Positions 9,124-20,657 of a DNA stretch of 64,000 nucleotides are shown here, piece after piece. The position numbers were made by a program, and so were the translations under genes. The DNA comes from Variibacter gotjawalensis (GTDB lineage Bacteria > Pseudomonadota > Alphaproteobacteria > Rhizobiales > Xanthobacteraceae), in the NCBI RefSeq assembly GCF_002355335.1, contig NZ_AP014946.1, forward strand, positions 1,255,501-1,319,500, in the 5' to 3' direction. The notes beneath the pieces are model-generated. The model saw only the letters and a program-made list of their open reading frames with translations. It was not told the DNA's origin and did not search any database. The first letter of the stretch is position 1. The number at the start of each line of letters is the position of its first letter.

Positions 9124-9780
9124 TCACAACGGGCTCCGCGCATCTGCGTTCTTGATGATCTTGAAGTCTGTCACGAGCGCCAATGGCGTTCCGGCTGCGC
9201 ACAAGCCCCAGTAGCTCTGATACGCGCCGTCGCCATTGCCGCTCTGAAATATCGCGACATTGACGGGGTCGTCGTCCAACGGCCAGTACATGAGGTTTTC
9301 TTCGGCCAGAAGGTCCATAACGTAGTCGCCTGCGTCGCCATTTTCGGCAGCGATCGCGACGTCTTTTTTTATCGCTGGGATTGCCTGAGCATCCATGAAG
9401 CAGCTTCGCGCGGAATCGACATCGTGTCCGTGAAATTCTTCAGGATCAGCCGCCACGGCTATGCCGCGCCCCGGCAATCGCGCGAGCTCCCAATGGTCGA
9501 CGGCGCCGGGCGCAAATCGGATGGCTGCAAGGGCGACAAAGTACCCAGCCTCATAGAGCGTCACAGGATATCGGCCGGGCGGTACTTCGCGGACAAACGG
9601 CGCCTGGTCGAGATCAACGATCGGGTCGGTTGCGACCAGCTTTCCGCTCGGCACTTCCAGATCGCCGAGTGGAACGACATCTATGGCGCGCTTCGCCAGT
9701 TCGTCGGGCGTGAGATCGACGACAATGAGATTGCCGTCGCTCAGCATCGCATCACCGGCGCGTTGGTCGCGCTCCGGCAT
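9124..9780 (-). CDS. DUF4241-like protein inside the 2-oxoglutarate dehydrogenase operon
   Basis: A 218-residue soluble protein without a signal peptide. The segments LEVPSGKLVATDPIV (about 41-55) and VREVPPGRYPVTLY (about 63-76), followed by a C-terminal half with YQSYWGL and LVTDFKII, match my memory of the DUF4241 family, whose function is not known. The ribosome-binding site TAAGGAG contains the stop codon of sucB and sits six bases before the ATG, so translation is probably coupled to sucB. The gene ends 34 bases before lpd. Nothing in the sequence indicates an enzymatic role in the complex. The family assignment is from memory and moderately sure. Confidence 0.75.
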   Translation of the reverse strand: MPERDQRAGDAMLSDGNLIVVDLTPDELAKRAIDVVPLGDLEVPSGKLVATDPIVDLDQAPFVREVPPGRYPVTLYEAGYFVALAAIRFAPGAVDHWELARLPGRGIAVAADPEEFHGHDVDSARSCFMDAQAIPAIKKDVAIAAENGDAGDYVMDLLAEENLMYWPLDDDPVNVAIFQSGNGDGAYQSYWGLCAAGTPLALVTDFKIIKNADARSPL

Positions 9781-9790
9781 CGCTCGCTCC

Positions 9791-11029
9791 TTACAAATCC
9801 ATCACGAGACGTGCCGGATCCTCGAGGCTTTCCTTCACGCGCACCAAGAACGTGACGGCTTCCTTGCCGTCGACGATGCGGTGATCGTAGGAGAGCGCGA
9901 GATACATCATCGGGCGGATTTCGATCTTGCCGCCGATCGCCATCGGCCGCTCCTGGATCTTGTGCATGCCGAGGATGCCGGACTGCGGCGCGTTGAGAAT
10001 GGGCGTCGACATCAGCGAGCCGTAGACGCCGCCGTTCGAGATCGTGAACGTGCCGCCCTGCATGTCTTCAAGCTTGAGCGCACCGTCGCGCGCTTTCTTG
10101 CCGAAGTCCGAGATCGCCTTCTCGACGCCCGCAAGACCGAGTTGATCGGCGTCACGCACGACCGGAACCACGAGACCCTTGTCGGTGCCGACCGCGACGC
10201 CGATGTGGTAGTAGTTCTTGTAGATGAGGTCGCCGCCGTCGATCTCGGCGTTGACGGCCGGGATGTCCTTGAGAGCCTGCACGCAGGCGCGGACGAAGAA
10301 GCCCATGAAGCCGAGCTTTGTGCCGTATTTTTTCTCGAACAAATCCTTGTAGCGCGTGCGCAGCGCCATGACTTCCGTCATGTCGACCTCGTTGAAGGTC
10401 GTCAGCATGGCGGCGGAGTTCTGCGCTTCCTTCAGGCGGCGCGCGATGGTGGCGCGCAGGCGCGTCATCTTCACGCGCTCTTCGCGCGATGCATCGTCGG
10501 CCGGCGACGGAGCGCGCACGGCGACCGGTGTCGTCTGCGCGACCGGCGTTGCGGCAGCGGCAGCGCGCTCAACGGCGGCCAGCATGTCACCCTTGGTGAC
10601 GCGATTGTCTTTGCCCGAACCTTCGACTTTCGACGGGTCGACGCCGGTCTCGCTGGCGATGCGCTGAACCGACGGGGCTTGCCCGGCCGGCGGCTGAGCC
10701 GCAGGCGCTGCTGCGGGCGCCGCCTTCTTCTCCTCGGCGGCCGGTGCGGGAGCGGCCTTCTTCTCGGGTGCGGGCGCTGCCTTTGCGCCTGCGCCGCCTT
10801 CTTGGATCTGGCCAAGCAGAGCACCGACGCCGACGGTCTCGCCGTCCTTCGCGGTGATTTCGCCGAGCACGCCGGCGGCCGGCGCCGGGACTTCGATCGT
10901 CACCTTGTCGGTTTCGAGTTCGACAAGCGGCTCGTCGACCGCGACGGCATCGCCCGGCTTCTTGAACCACTTTCCGATCGTTGCTTCGGTGACGGATTCG
11001 CCGAGTGTCGGCACGCGTATTTCGGTCAT
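9791..11029 (-). CDS. sucB: Dihydrolipoyllysine-residue succinyltransferase (E2 of 2-oxoglutarate dehydrogenase)
   Basis: A 412-residue E2 component that transfers the succinyl group to CoA. Domains in order: lipoyl domain (1-77) with lipoylated Lys42 in ETDKV; an Ala/Pro/Lys-rich linker (about 78-120); a peripheral subunit-binding domain (about 122-158, [19 protein letters not shown]); and the catalytic core (about 180-412) with the active-site motif [12 protein letters not shown]. The start at 11029 ([10 protein letters not shown]) fits the family; the frame is open upstream into a repeat, which was not used. The gene is separated from sucA by a 106-base palindromic repeat and is followed by the DUF4241 gene. 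Confidence 0.97.
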   Translation of the reverse strand: MTEIRVPTLGESVTEATIGKWFKKPGDAVAVDEPLVELETDKVTIEVPAPAAGVLGEITAKDGETVGVGALLGQIQEGGAGAKAAPAPEKKAAPAPAAEEKKAAPAAAPAAQPPAGQAPSVQRIASETGVDPSKVEGSGKDNRVTKGDMLAAVERAAAAATPVAQTTPVAVRAPSPADDASREERVKMTRLRATIARRLKEAQNSAAMLTTFNEVDMTEVMALRTRYKDLFEKKYGTKLGFMGFFVRACVQALKDIPAVNAEIDGGDLIYKNYYHIGVAVGTDKGLVVPVVRDADQLGLAGVEKAISDFGKKARDGALKLEDMQGGTFTISNGGVYGSLMSTPILNAPQSGILGMHKIQERPMAIGGKIEIRPMMYLALSYDHRIVDGKEAVTFLVRVKESLEDPARLVMDL

Positions 11030-11056
11030 CAGTATATCCTCAAGAATTCGACCCGC

Positions 11057-11162
11057 CCTCATCCTGAGGAGCACGGGGCGGCAAAGCCGACCTGTGCGTC
11101 TCGAAGGATGGGCGGCCTCGTCCTTCGAGACGCCGTGCTGCGCACGGCTCCTCAGGATGAGG
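11057..11162. repeat. Nested palindromic repeat between sucA and sucB
   Basis: CCTCATCCTGAGGAGC at the left end pairs perfectly over 16 bases with GCTCCTCAGGATGAGG at the right end, and an inner pair (GTCTCGAAGGA and TCCTTCGAGAC) is nested within it. The element fills the sucA-sucB gap and would be transcribed as a long hairpin, which could stabilise the upstream sucA message or lower read-through. Confidence 0.85.
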
Positions 11163-11174
11163 CCGAGAGACTCC

Positions 11175-14117
11175 TTAACCCAACGCCTCTTCCATGAACG
11201 CGGCGAGCTGCGCGAGATGCTTCGACATCAGGCCGGTCGCGGTAGCGGCGGAAGCCGCGCGGCCCGCATAACGCGGCACGCGATGCTTCGCCTGGATGGT
11301 GTTGAGCACCCATTCGATGAACGGCTCGACGAAGAACCAAGAACCCATGTTGCGCGGCTCTTCCTGGCTCCAGACCATCTCGGCGTTCTTGAAACGCGAG
11401 AGCTCCTGCACCAGCGCCTTGGTCGGGAACGGATAGAGCTGCTCGACGCGCAGCAGATAAATGTCGTCGATGCCGCGCTTCTCGCGCTCCTCGTAAAGAT
11501 CGTAATAGACCTTGCCGCTGCACATCACGACGCGGCGGATCTTGTCGTCGGCGACGAGCTTGATCTTCTCGCCTTCGCGCAACTGCGCATCATCCCACAG
11601 CAGACGGTGGAACGACGTGTCGGCGCCAAACTCCGACAGCGCCGACGTTGCGCGCTTGTGGCGCAGCAGCGACTTCGGCGTCATCAGGATCAGGGGCTTG
11701 CGGATCTCGCGCTTAAGCTGACGGCGCAGGATGTGGAAGTAGTTTGCCGGCGTCGTGCAATTGGCGACCTGCATATTGTCTTCCGCCGACATCTGCAGGA
11801 AGCGCTCGAGGCGTGCGGAGGAATGCTCCGGACCTTGGCCCTCGTAGCCGTGCGGCAGCAGGCAGACGAGGCCGGACATACGCAGCCACTTGCGCTCGCC
11901 CGACGAGATGAACTGGTCGAACACGACCTGCGCGCCGTTGGCAAAATCGCCGAACTGCGCTTCCCACAGCGTCAAAGCGTTCGGCTCCGACAGCGAGTAG
12001 CCGTATTCGAAACCGAGCACGGCTTCTTCCGAGAGCATCGAGTTGATGACTTCGTAGACGCCCTGATTTTCGGCGACATGGTTGAACGGCTTGTAGCGCG
12101 CCTCGGTTTCCTGATCGATCAGCACCGAGTGGCGCTGCGAGAAGGTGCCGCGTTCGGAATCCTGTCCCGACAGGCGGACTCGATTGCCTTCCTTCATCAC
12201 CGTGCAGAAAGCGAGGGCTTCGCCGGTCGCCCAATCGATGCCTTCGCCGGTCTCGATTGCTTTGCGGCGGTTGTCGATAAAGCGCTGGATCGTGCGGTGG
12301 ACGTGGAAGCCTTCCGGCACCTGCGTGATCTTGTTGCCGATGTCTTTCAGCTCGGCGATATCGACGCCGGTGTTGCCGCGGCGCGGATCGTCGGCGTCGT
12401 GCGAGACCTTCAGGCCCTGCCACACGCCTTCGAGCCAATCGGCTTTGTTGGCCTTGTAGCCTTGACCGGCCTCGTATTCGGCATCGAGCTTGGCGCGCCA
12501 TTCGGCCTGCACGCCGTCGACATCCGCCTGGGTCATCGTGCCTTCGGCGATCAGCTTCTTGCCGTAGATTTCGACGACACCCGGATGCTGCCGGATGATC
12601 TTGTACATCAACGGCTGCGTGAACGACGGCTCGTCGCCTTCGTTATGGCCGTAGCGGCGATAGCAGAAGATGTCGATGACGACCGGCTTCTGGAACTTCA
12701 TGCGGAATTCGGTCGCGATCTTCGCGGCGAACACGCAGGCTTCCGGATCGTCGCCGTTCACGTGGAAGATCGGCGCTTCGATCATCTTCGCAACGTCGGA
12801 CGGATACGGCGACGAGCGCGAGTAGCGCGGATACGTCGTGAAGCCGATCTGGTTGTTAACGATCACGTGGATCGAGCCGCCCGTGCGATGACCCTTGAGG
12901 CCCGACAGGCCGAAGCATTCAGCGACGACGCCCTGGCCCGCAAAGGCCGCGTCGCCGTGCAGCAGCAGCGGCAGAACCGCCGTGCGGTCGTCCGCCGTGC
13001 AGCCGTGCTGATCCTGCTTCGCGCGGACTTTGCCGAGCACGACCGGATCGACGATTTCGAGATGCGACGGGTTCGCTGTGAGCGAAAGGTGGACCTTGTT
13101 GTTGTCGAACTCGCGGTCCGACGAAGCACCCAAGTGGTACTTCACGTCACCTGAACCTTCGACGTCGTCCGGCGTCGACGAGCCGCCCTTGAACTCGTGG
13201 AAGAGCACGCGGTGCGGCTTGCCCATCACCTGCGTGAGCACGTTGAGGCGGCCGCGATGCGGCATGCCGAGGACGATCTCTTTGACGCCGAGATTGCCGC
13301 CGCGCTTGATGATCTGCTCCATCGCCGGGATCAGCGACTCGCTGCCGTCGAGGCCGAAGCGCTTGGTGCCGGTGAATTTGAGATCGCAGAACTTTTCGAA
13401 ACCCTCGGCTTCGACGAGCTTGCGGAAGATCGCCTTCTTGCCCTCTGGCGTGAAGCTGATCTCCTTATCCGGACCCTCGATGCGCTCCTGCAGCCAGGCC
13501 TTCTGGGCCGGATCGGAGACATGCATGAACTCGACGCCGAGCGTCTGGCAGTAGGTGCGCTTCAGGATCGTGATGATGTCGCGCAACGTCGCGAATTCGA
13601 GACCGAGCACGTGATCGATGAAGATCTTGCGGTCGAGATCGGCTTCCTTGAAGCCGTAGGACGTCGGGTCGAGGTCGCTTTCCGGCGGCTTCTTCTCGAT
13701 GCCGAGCGGGTCGAGATTGGCATGCAGATGGCCGCGCGCGCGGTAGGCGCGGATCAGCATGATGGCCTGGACCGAGTCGCGGGTGGCCTGCTGGACCTTC
13801 TCGGGGGCGATCGCGACGCCCTTTTCGGCGGCTTTGCCCTTGATCTTGTCGCCGAGCTTGGCTTCGACCGCGCTCCAGTTGCCGTCGAGCGCGGCGGTCA
13901 GCTCGTCATTCGGGCGGACCGGCCAGTTCGGCCGCGACCAGGATGGTGCCTTGTCGGTCTCGCCGTCGTTAAGCGCCTCGAAGAAGGTGCGCCACTCGGC
14001 ATCCACCGAGTTCGGGTTTTTGGCGTAAGCGGCCTGAAGGTCTTCGAGGTAGCGCGCGTTACCGCCATAAAGGAAGGACGTTTGTGCGAAAGCTGCATTC
14101 GCATCTTGGCGAGACAT
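11175..14117 (-). CDS. sucA: 2-oxoglutarate dehydrogenase E1 component
   Basis: A 980-residue thiamine-diphosphate enzyme that decarboxylates 2-oxoglutarate in the TCA cycle. The N-terminal segment [17 protein letters not shown] is the E2-binding region typical of SucA. Further on are [10 protein letters not shown], the cofactor-binding [14 protein letters not shown] and the transketolase-like C-terminal half with [19 protein letters not shown]-type sequence. Length is normal for the family. The ATG has AGGAA six bases upstream. It is the first gene of its unit; the sucD terminator lies upstream and 254 bases of non-coding DNA separate them. Confidence 0.97.
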   Translation of the reverse strand: MSRQDANAAFAQTSFLYGGNARYLEDLQAAYAKNPNSVDAEWRTFFEALNDGETDKAPSWSRPNWPVRPNDELTAALDGNWSAVEAKLGDKIKGKAAEKGVAIAPEKVQQATRDSVQAIMLIRAYRARGHLHANLDPLGIEKKPPESDLDPTSYGFKEADLDRKIFIDHVLGLEFATLRDIITILKRTYCQTLGVEFMHVSDPAQKAWLQERIEGPDKEISFTPEGKKAIFRKLVEAEGFEKFCDLKFTGTKRFGLDGSESLIPAMEQIIKRGGNLGVKEIVLGMPHRGRLNVLTQVMGKPHRVLFHEFKGGSSTPDDVEGSGDVKYHLGASSDREFDNNKVHLSLTANPSHLEIVDPVVLGKVRAKQDQHGCTADDRTAVLPLLLHGDAAFAGQGVVAECFGLSGLKGHRTGGSIHVIVNNQIGFTTYPRYSRSSPYPSDVAKMIEAPIFHVNGDDPEACVFAAKIATEFRMKFQKPVVIDIFCYRRYGHNEGDEPSFTQPLMYKIIRQHPGVVEIYGKKLIAEGTMTQADVDGVQAEWRAKLDAEYEAGQGYKANKADWLEGVWQGLKVSHDADDPRRGNTGVDIAELKDIGNKITQVPEGFHVHRTIQRFIDNRRKAIETGEGIDWATGEALAFCTVMKEGNRVRLSGQDSERGTFSQRHSVLIDQETEARYKPFNHVAENQGVYEVINSMLSEEAVLGFEYGYSLSEPNALTLWEAQFGDFANGAQVVFDQFISSGERKWLRMSGLVCLLPHGYEGQGPEHSSARLERFLQMSAEDNMQVANCTTPANYFHILRRQLKREIRKPLILMTPKSLLRHKRATSALSEFGADTSFHRLLWDDAQLREGEKIKLVADDKIRRVVMCSGKVYYDLYEEREKRGIDDIYLLRVEQLYPFPTKALVQELSRFKNAEMVWSQEEPRNMGSWFFVEPFIEWVLNTIQAKHRVPRYAGRAASAATATGLMSKHLAQLAAFMEEALG

Positions 14118-14370
14118 GCAATGTTCCTGGCCAAACGGGGTTTGGTGCTACGGGGTTTAGTGCCCAATACGGGTCCGCTGGCATCCGGCGAGCTGCGAAC
14201 CTTCACGTTGTCGCGCCGGATCAAGAAAACTGAATGACGCCGCGCGCTCCCCTGATCTAATGCGCGCGCGCCAACTTGTACACCGGCTTTGTCTCAGATT
14301 CCGCGCGAAATTCGCTTAGGTCTGTAAGTCGGATTCAGTTCTACGACTCCGGGTTGTGCTGCGAGCGCAA
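14118..14370 (-). promoter_or_regulatory. Non-coding region upstream of sucA
   Basis: This stretch carries no plausible gene. Because a terminator closes the sucD unit at its far end, the sucA promoter should lie here. I did not find a convincing pair of -35 and -10 boxes; the sequence has an alternating GC run (GCGCGCGCGCC near 14262-14272) but no clear operator. The assignment as promoter region rests only on position. Confidence 0.4.
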
Positions 14371-14401
14371 ACAAAAACCCCGGCGGGTGAGCCGGGGTTT
14401 T
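14371..14401 (-). terminator. Terminator of the mdh-sucC-sucD unit
   Basis: On the minus strand AAACCCCGGC and GCCGGGGTTT (14375-14384 and 14391-14400) form a ten-bp perfect stem with a six-base loop, followed by TTTTTGTTT. It lies 28 bases after the sucD stop codon, and indicates that sucA is transcribed from its own promoter. Confidence 0.9.
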
Positions 14402-14428
14402 GCAAGTCGTCGCTGCCGGTGGCGGACG

Positions 14429-15313
14429 TCAGCCGTTGAGCGCCTCGACCAGCGTCTTGCCGAGACGGGCCGGGGACGGCGAAACCTTGATGCCGGCCGC
14501 TTCCATCGCGGCGATCTTGGACTCCGCATCGCCCTTACCACCCGAAATGATCGCGCCGGCGTGGCCCATGCGGCGGCCCGGAGGCGCCGTGCGGCCCGCA
14601 ATGAAGCCAGCCATCGGCTTCTTGCGGCCCTTCTTGGCCTCGTCGATCAGGAATTGGGCGGCGTCCTCCTCGGACGAACCGCCAATTTCGCCGATCATCA
14701 CGATCGAGTGGGTGTCGTCGTCGGCGAGGAACATCTCGAGTGCGTCGATGAAGTCCATGCCCTTCACCGGGTCGCCGCCGATGCCGACGGCCGTCGTCTG
14801 GCCGAGGCCTTCGCGGGTCGTCTGGTACACCGCCTCGTAGGTCAGCGTGCCGGAGCGCGAGACAATGCCCACAGAACCGCGTGAGAAGATGTTGGCCGGC
14901 ATAATGCCGATCTTGCAGGCGCCGGCGGTCAGCACGCCCGGGCAGTTCGGGCCGATCAGCTTTGACTTCGAGCCCGAGAGCGAGCGCTTCACGCGCACCA
15001 TGTCGGCGACCGGAATGCCTTCCGTGATGCAGACGATGAGCGGGATCTCGGCGTCGATCGCCTCGCAGATCGCGTCGGCCGCGCCCGGCGGCGGAACGTA
15101 GATCACCGAAGCGTCGGCGCCGGTCGCTTCCTTCGCCTGCACGACGGTGTCGAAAACCGGCAGACCGAGATGCGTCGAGCCGCCTTTGCCCGGCGACGTA
15201 CCGCCGACGACCTGCGTGCCGTAAGCGATCGCGGCTTCCGAATGGAACGTGCCGTTCTTACCCGTGAACCCCTGGGTGATCACCTTGGTGTTCTTGTCGA
15301 TCAGGACTGCCAT
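14429..15313 (-). CDS. sucD: Succinyl-CoA synthetase alpha subunit
   Basis: A 294-residue subunit that binds CoA through its N-terminal Rossmann domain ([16 protein letters not shown], about 12-27) and carries the phosphorylated histidine in the segment [11 protein letters not shown] (about 243-253). With SucC it converts succinyl-CoA to succinate with nucleotide triphosphate formation. AAGGGG precedes the ATG. Unusually, it is separated from sucC by two small membrane-protein genes instead of following it directly. A strong terminator follows. Confidence 0.97.
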   Translation of the reverse strand: MAVLIDKNTKVITQGFTGKNGTFHSEAAIAYGTQVVGGTSPGKGGSTHLGLPVFDTVVQAKEATGADASVIYVPPPGAADAICEAIDAEIPLIVCITEGIPVADMVRVKRSLSGSKSKLIGPNCPGVLTAGACKIGIMPANIFSRGSVGIVSRSGTLTYEAVYQTTREGLGQTTAVGIGGDPVKGMDFIDALEMFLADDDTHSIVMIGEIGGSSEEDAAQFLIDEAKKGRKKPMAGFIAGRTAPPGRRMGHAGAIISGGKGDAESKIAAMEAAGIKVSPSPARLGKTLVEALNG

Positions 15314-15361
15314 GCTCGTAACCCCTTAACCTTCCGAAACCCGTTCGACGCCAGCGCGCCG

Positions 15362-15703
15362 TTAAACCTGACTGACGCGGTGTGACCCGCGAGCGAAGAA
15401 GCCGCCGGCACTGAGGCCGGCCGCGAAAAACAATGCACCGAGCGCAACGACGTAAGCGATGTTGCCGACGAAGCCGCAGCCGATATCGGCGCAGCGCGCC
15501 GTGTTGCTCAGCGTAACGCGCAGCGTCTCGGCGAGATGCGAGCCGAACGCGCCGTCGACGAGACGCAAACCCGGCAACGTTCCAACGGCCGCGCTCACCA
15601 CGACGAGGCTCCAATAGCGGCGATACGCACCGCGCGAGATCGCGAATGCGCCGATGACGGCGCCGAGCACGAAGGGCAGAAGCGCGAGCGCGATGCGCAG
15701 CAT
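15362..15703 (-). CDS. Small membrane protein of unknown function between sucC and sucD (1)
   Basis: A 113-residue protein with about three hydrophobic segments (residues 3-23, 31-48 and about 80-102) and a loop holding a CADIGCGF stretch with two cysteines. GAGGAT lies six bases upstream of the ATG. The gene begins ten bases after the stop of the preceding small membrane-protein gene on the same strand. I do not recognise a family. Its place in the mdh-sucCD unit suggests co-transcription, not a proven link with succinyl-CoA synthetase. Confidence 0.65.
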   Translation of the reverse strand: MLRIALALLPFVLGAVIGAFAISRGAYRRYWSLVVVSAAVGTLPGLRLVDGAFGSHLAETLRVTLSNTARCADIGCGFVGNIAYVVALGALFFAAGLSAGGFFARGSHRVSQV

Positions 15704-15713
15704 CGATCGATCC

Positions 15714-16091
15714 TCATGCCGGCTTCCAAATCAGCGGCAGCCAAGAGCCGGTGAAGAACGATGCGACGAGCGCGAAAGCGCCGCCGATCGTGACCCACAA
15801 GCTCAAACGTTCGCGCGACTTCAATTCGCTCCGCACATACGCGACCGCGAGGGTGCCGCCGGCGGCCACCACGTATTTCTCGATCACTTTGCGCACCATC
15901 GCGTTCGGGATCTTCGCGATGAGACGCGCGGCTTCCTCGCGTCCCATGGTGGCGACTTGGCCTTTCATCACACTCTCGAATGCACGCAGCGCGCGGCTGA
16001 ACGCCTGATAGAAAACCGTGCCGACGACGAGCTGCAACAGGCCGAGAAGTCCCAGCACAATCGCAACTGCGTACGTTACGGCCGTCGTCAT
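15714..16091 (-). CDS. Small membrane protein of unknown function between sucC and sucD (2)
   Basis: A 125-residue protein with a hydrophobic N-terminal segment (about 5-30), a helical, charged middle (about 35-75, [18 protein letters not shown]) and two hydrophobic segments toward the C-terminus (about 73-85 and 98-118). It starts 19 bases after the sucC stop codon. No known domain is recognised. The codon usage and GC-rich third positions match the neighbours, so it looks like a long-standing part of the operon and not a recent arrival. Confidence 0.65.
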   Translation of the reverse strand: MTTAVTYAVAIVLGLLGLLQLVVGTVFYQAFSRALRAFESVMKGQVATMGREEAARLIAKIPNAMVRKVIEKYVVAAGGTLAVAYVRSELKSRERLSLWVTIGGAFALVASFFTGSWLPLIWKPA

Positions 16092-16110
16092 GGCGAAGCC
16101 TGCTTGCGCG

Positions 16111-17286
<1,176 letters not shown>

Positions 17287-17337
17287 CTCGGGTCCCCTTC
17301 AATTCCTCATGGCACTGACGCGTGCCCAATCACGTGA

Positions 17338-17462
17338 CCTCACCTCTCCCATGGGGAGAGGTCGACGCGCTTTAGCGCGGCGGATGAGGGGATTGTGCCC
17401 ACCGAGGCCGTAACCCCTCACCCGGATTTCGTTTCGTCCGACCTCTCCCCATGGGAGAGGTG
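17338..17462. repeat. Palindromic repeat pair, CCTCTCCC family, between mdh and sucC
   Basis: Two hairpins frame the element: CCTCTCCC-AT-GGGGAGAGG near 17343-17361 and its inverted version near 17440-17459. The two hairpins are also complementary to each other, so one long stem is possible. A single-hairpin copy lies after sdhB (49154-49176). The element fills most of the 211-base mdh-sucC gap. Confidence 0.8.
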
Positions 17463-17497
17463 GACCGAGTGCGCGGCGCCCCTACGGCGCCAGCAGC

Positions 17498-18517
<1,020 letters not shown>

Positions 18518-18666
18518 TTATCGCGTTGCACATAACCATTCAAGCGTACCTCTTAGGCAGGCCGTGCCGATCACGAAAAAATCGGTGCGGGCTTCGCTCC
18601 CTGGTTGCTGGCGGCGTCTCTCGGCGAGATGCATCGTGTGCCCTCACCAATCGCGCCTTCTGATAT

Positions 18667-18694
18667 ACATTATGCCAGCGTAATGGGCTGTCAA
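18667..18694 (-). promoter_or_regulatory. Candidate sigma-70 promoter for mdh-sucCD
   Basis: On the minus strand a perfect -35 box TTGACA (18694-18689) is followed after 16 bases by TAATGT (18672-18667). Transcription would begin near 18660, leaving a leader of about 195 bases before the mdh start. The region 18464-18660 holds no gene; the remaining part up to 18869 is mostly a palindromic repeat. Confidence 0.55.
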
Positions 18695-18760
18695 TTGCAT
18701 TTTGATTGGTGAGCTTGCTGCGCCGCAGCGTGTAAGCCGCACTGCGCGGTTTTCCGAGCA

Positions 18761-18860
18761 GTAGCCCGGATGAGCGAGATGCGAAGCATCGATGCGACAT
18801 CCGGGAATCACGCGTCCAGGATATCGCTACAGCACTCCGCGCTTCGCTCATCCGGGCTAC
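18761..18860. repeat. Palindromic intergenic repeat, GTAGCCCGGATG family, copy 2
   Basis: Ends are GTAGCCCGGATGAGCG (from 18761) and CGCTCATCCGGGCTAC (to 18860), perfectly complementary over 16 bases, with shorter complementary tracts inside (GCGAAGC and GCTTCGC). Same ends and same 100-base length as the copy at 7513-7612. It lies just after the zapE stop codon. Confidence 0.85.
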
Positions 18861-18869
18861 GAACAACGC

Positions 18870-20135
18870 TTAAGTATCGATAACCCCGCTGCCGACATCC
18901 TTCTGCCCTTCGCGCTTGCCGTGCGGCAGCGCGAGGTATTCGTCGGAGCGCATTTCGGTCAGGCGCGAGATCGTGCGGCGGAATTCCATCTGCTCGACGC
19001 CCTCAGTCGCGAGATACAGCCCCTCGGGCTCCGCATCTGCCGACGCGACGAGCTTGGTCGATGTGTCGTAGAGCGTGTCGATTAGGGTGATGAACCGCTT
19101 CGCCTCGTTGCGATTCTCGTACCGCATGACCGGGATGCCGCTGATGATCAGCGTGTGAAACTCGTGCGCAATCTTCAAGAAGTCGGCGGCGCCGTGCGGC
19201 TTGCGGCAGAGATCGTCGAACGTGAAGCGCGCAACGCCGATCGCAGTGAGCGGCACGACAACGTCGCGGCCGTGAACCTTCAGCGTGCGCGGCTCACCCT
19301 TCTCGCCGCCCGTGAGTCTGCGCCACGCATCGTCGAGTTTGCCGTCATTCGTCTTGTCGCCCGGCACGTAATAAACCGGCGCGCCGGCAAGCTTTTCAAG
19401 ACGAAAGTCCGTGCGCGAGGTGAGCCGCACGATTTCGCAATGCAGCTTCAGCAAATCGATGAACGGCAGAAACAGCGCGCGGTTGAGGCCATCGCGATAG
19501 AGATCGTCGGGATCGACGTTCGATGTCGCAACGACGACGACGCCGAGTTCGAACAAGCGTTTGAACAAACGCGCGAGGATCATCGCGTCAGCGATATCGG
19601 TGACGTGGAATTCGTCGAAGCAGAGCAGCCACGCTTCGTCGGCAAGCGCCGTCGCGAGCGGCTCGATCGGATCGTCACCCTTCACCTCGCCGCGCTTGCG
19701 CTGCTGCCGCCAGGTGTGCACGCGATCATGCACGTCGAGCATGAATTCATGGAAATGCGCGCGCCGCTTGCGCTGAATCGGGCTCGCCGCGAAGAACAAA
19801 TCCATTAGCATCGTCTTGCCGCGGCCGACGTCGCCGAAAATGTAGAGGCCCTTGATGAGCTGCTGGGTATTCTCGCGGCGGCCGAACAGCCAGCCGAGCG
19901 CGGAGGATTTGCGCGCCATGCGATGTTCGGTGAGCCGCTGCTCTAGCGCCGAATACTTTGCGACCAATTGCTCCTGGGCGGGATCGCGCTCGATCTCGCC
20001 GCTCGCGATCAACGCTTCGTAGCGTCCGCGCATCGACTGCGGCGGCGGCTTGCCGGAGGGCGTGAGCACGCGATCCGGAAACGCATGCGCGCGGCCTTCG
20101 GGCGATTGCGGAGGAGGTTCTTTCGAGGGAGCCAT
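18870..20135 (-). CDS. zapE: AFG1-like ATPase, cell division protein ZapE
   Basis: A 421-residue P-loop ATPase of the AFG1/ZapE family. Walker A is GDVGRGKTML (101-110), and the Walker B-type segment LLCFDEFHVTDIADAM follows at about 168-183. In Escherichia coli ZapE associates with the division ring; mitochondrial AFG1 relatives handle inner-membrane protein turnover. The start at 20135 (ATG) was chosen over an in-frame TTG nine bases upstream. The first 35 residues are proline-rich and not part of the core. It is transcribed alone, with the mdh promoter region downstream. Confidence 0.88.
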   Translation of the reverse strand: MAPSKEPPPQSPEGRAHAFPDRVLTPSGKPPPQSMRGRYEALIASGEIERDPAQEQLVAKYSALEQRLTEHRMARKSSALGWLFGRRENTQQLIKGLYIFGDVGRGKTMLMDLFFAASPIQRKRRAHFHEFMLDVHDRVHTWRQQRKRGEVKGDDPIEPLATALADEAWLLCFDEFHVTDIADAMILARLFKRLFELGVVVVATSNVDPDDLYRDGLNRALFLPFIDLLKLHCEIVRLTSRTDFRLEKLAGAPVYYVPGDKTNDGKLDDAWRRLTGGEKGEPRTLKVHGRDVVVPLTAIGVARFTFDDLCRKPHGAADFLKIAHEFHTLIISGIPVMRYENRNEAKRFITLIDTLYDTSTKLVASADAEPEGLYLATEGVEQMEFRRTISRLTEMRSDEYLALPHGKREGQKDVGSGVIDT

Positions 20136-20206
20136 GTGGGACAAACTTAACTGCGATGAACGTCTAGAGCGAAACGGCTTCGTTTGAAAAGCAGCGAGAC
20201 CGAAAT

Positions 20207-20557
20207 TCAGGCGGCTTCTGCGGAGCGTGGCAAATTGGCGTCGCCCCAGGCTTTCAGTGCCGCGATAACCGGCGCGAGACTGCGCCCGCGTTCCGTCAAA
20301 CTATACTCCACGCGCGGCGGCACTTGCGCGAAAACTTTGCGCAGGACGAGGCCGTCGGCTTCTAGTTCGCGCAACTGCAGCGTGAGCATACGCTGCGTCA
20401 CATTCGGGAGTTTGCGGCGGATCTCGTTGAAGCGCAGGGTGCCTTCGAGCAGGTGGTAGAGGATCACGCCTTTCCACTTGCCGTCGATGAGGCTGAGCGC
20501 GCCTTCGACCGGGCAGCCCGGGCTGCAGTCGAAGTTCGAATGCTTGATACGGGGCAC
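20207..20557 (-). CDS. HxlR-family winged-helix transcriptional regulator
   Basis: A 116-residue protein with the HxlR (DUF24) fold: CPVEGALSLIDGKWKGVIL (15-33) then LRFNEIRRKLPNVTQRML and a C-terminal wing. The GTG start at 20557 is preceded by AAGGA at a good distance and gives the normal family length; the open frame upstream is not needed. Cys11 and Cys15 stand before the first helix, where redox-sensing members such as YodB and QorR carry their reactive cysteine. It is divergent from a quinone-oxidoreductase-like gene, and an inverted repeat overlaps its ribosome-binding site. A thiol- or quinone-responsive repressor is plausible. Confidence 0.88.
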   Translation of the reverse strand: MPRIKHSNFDCSPGCPVEGALSLIDGKWKGVILYHLLEGTLRFNEIRRKLPNVTQRMLTLQLRELEADGLVLRKVFAQVPPRVEYSLTERGRSLAPVIAALKAWGDANLPRSAEAA

Positions 20558-20558
20558 G

Positions 20559-20574
20559 GTATCCTTTTTGATAC
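20559..20574. promoter_or_regulatory. Candidate operator GTATC-N6-GATAC of the HxlR regulator
   Basis: A perfect five-base inverted repeat with a six-base T-rich spacer lies two bases from the regulator start codon and 83 bases before the divergent dehydrogenase. Binding here would block the regulator's own ribosome-binding region and probably the shared promoter area. Operator function is inferred. Confidence 0.5.
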
Positions 20575-20657
20575 TAGTGGCTGAATATGTGCGTTCTTGC
20601 GTCTTGCGAGCATAGGATGCATCTCGGCTCTGTTCAACGATCACAAGGAGCCACGCG

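Noticed and set aside
10854-13154. A 766-codon open frame on the plus strand over sucA and sucB
   Set aside because: It lies opposite two well-supported enzymes, its composition is the Arg/His/Asp-rich type made by antisense reading of GC-rich genes, and it has no recognisable domain.
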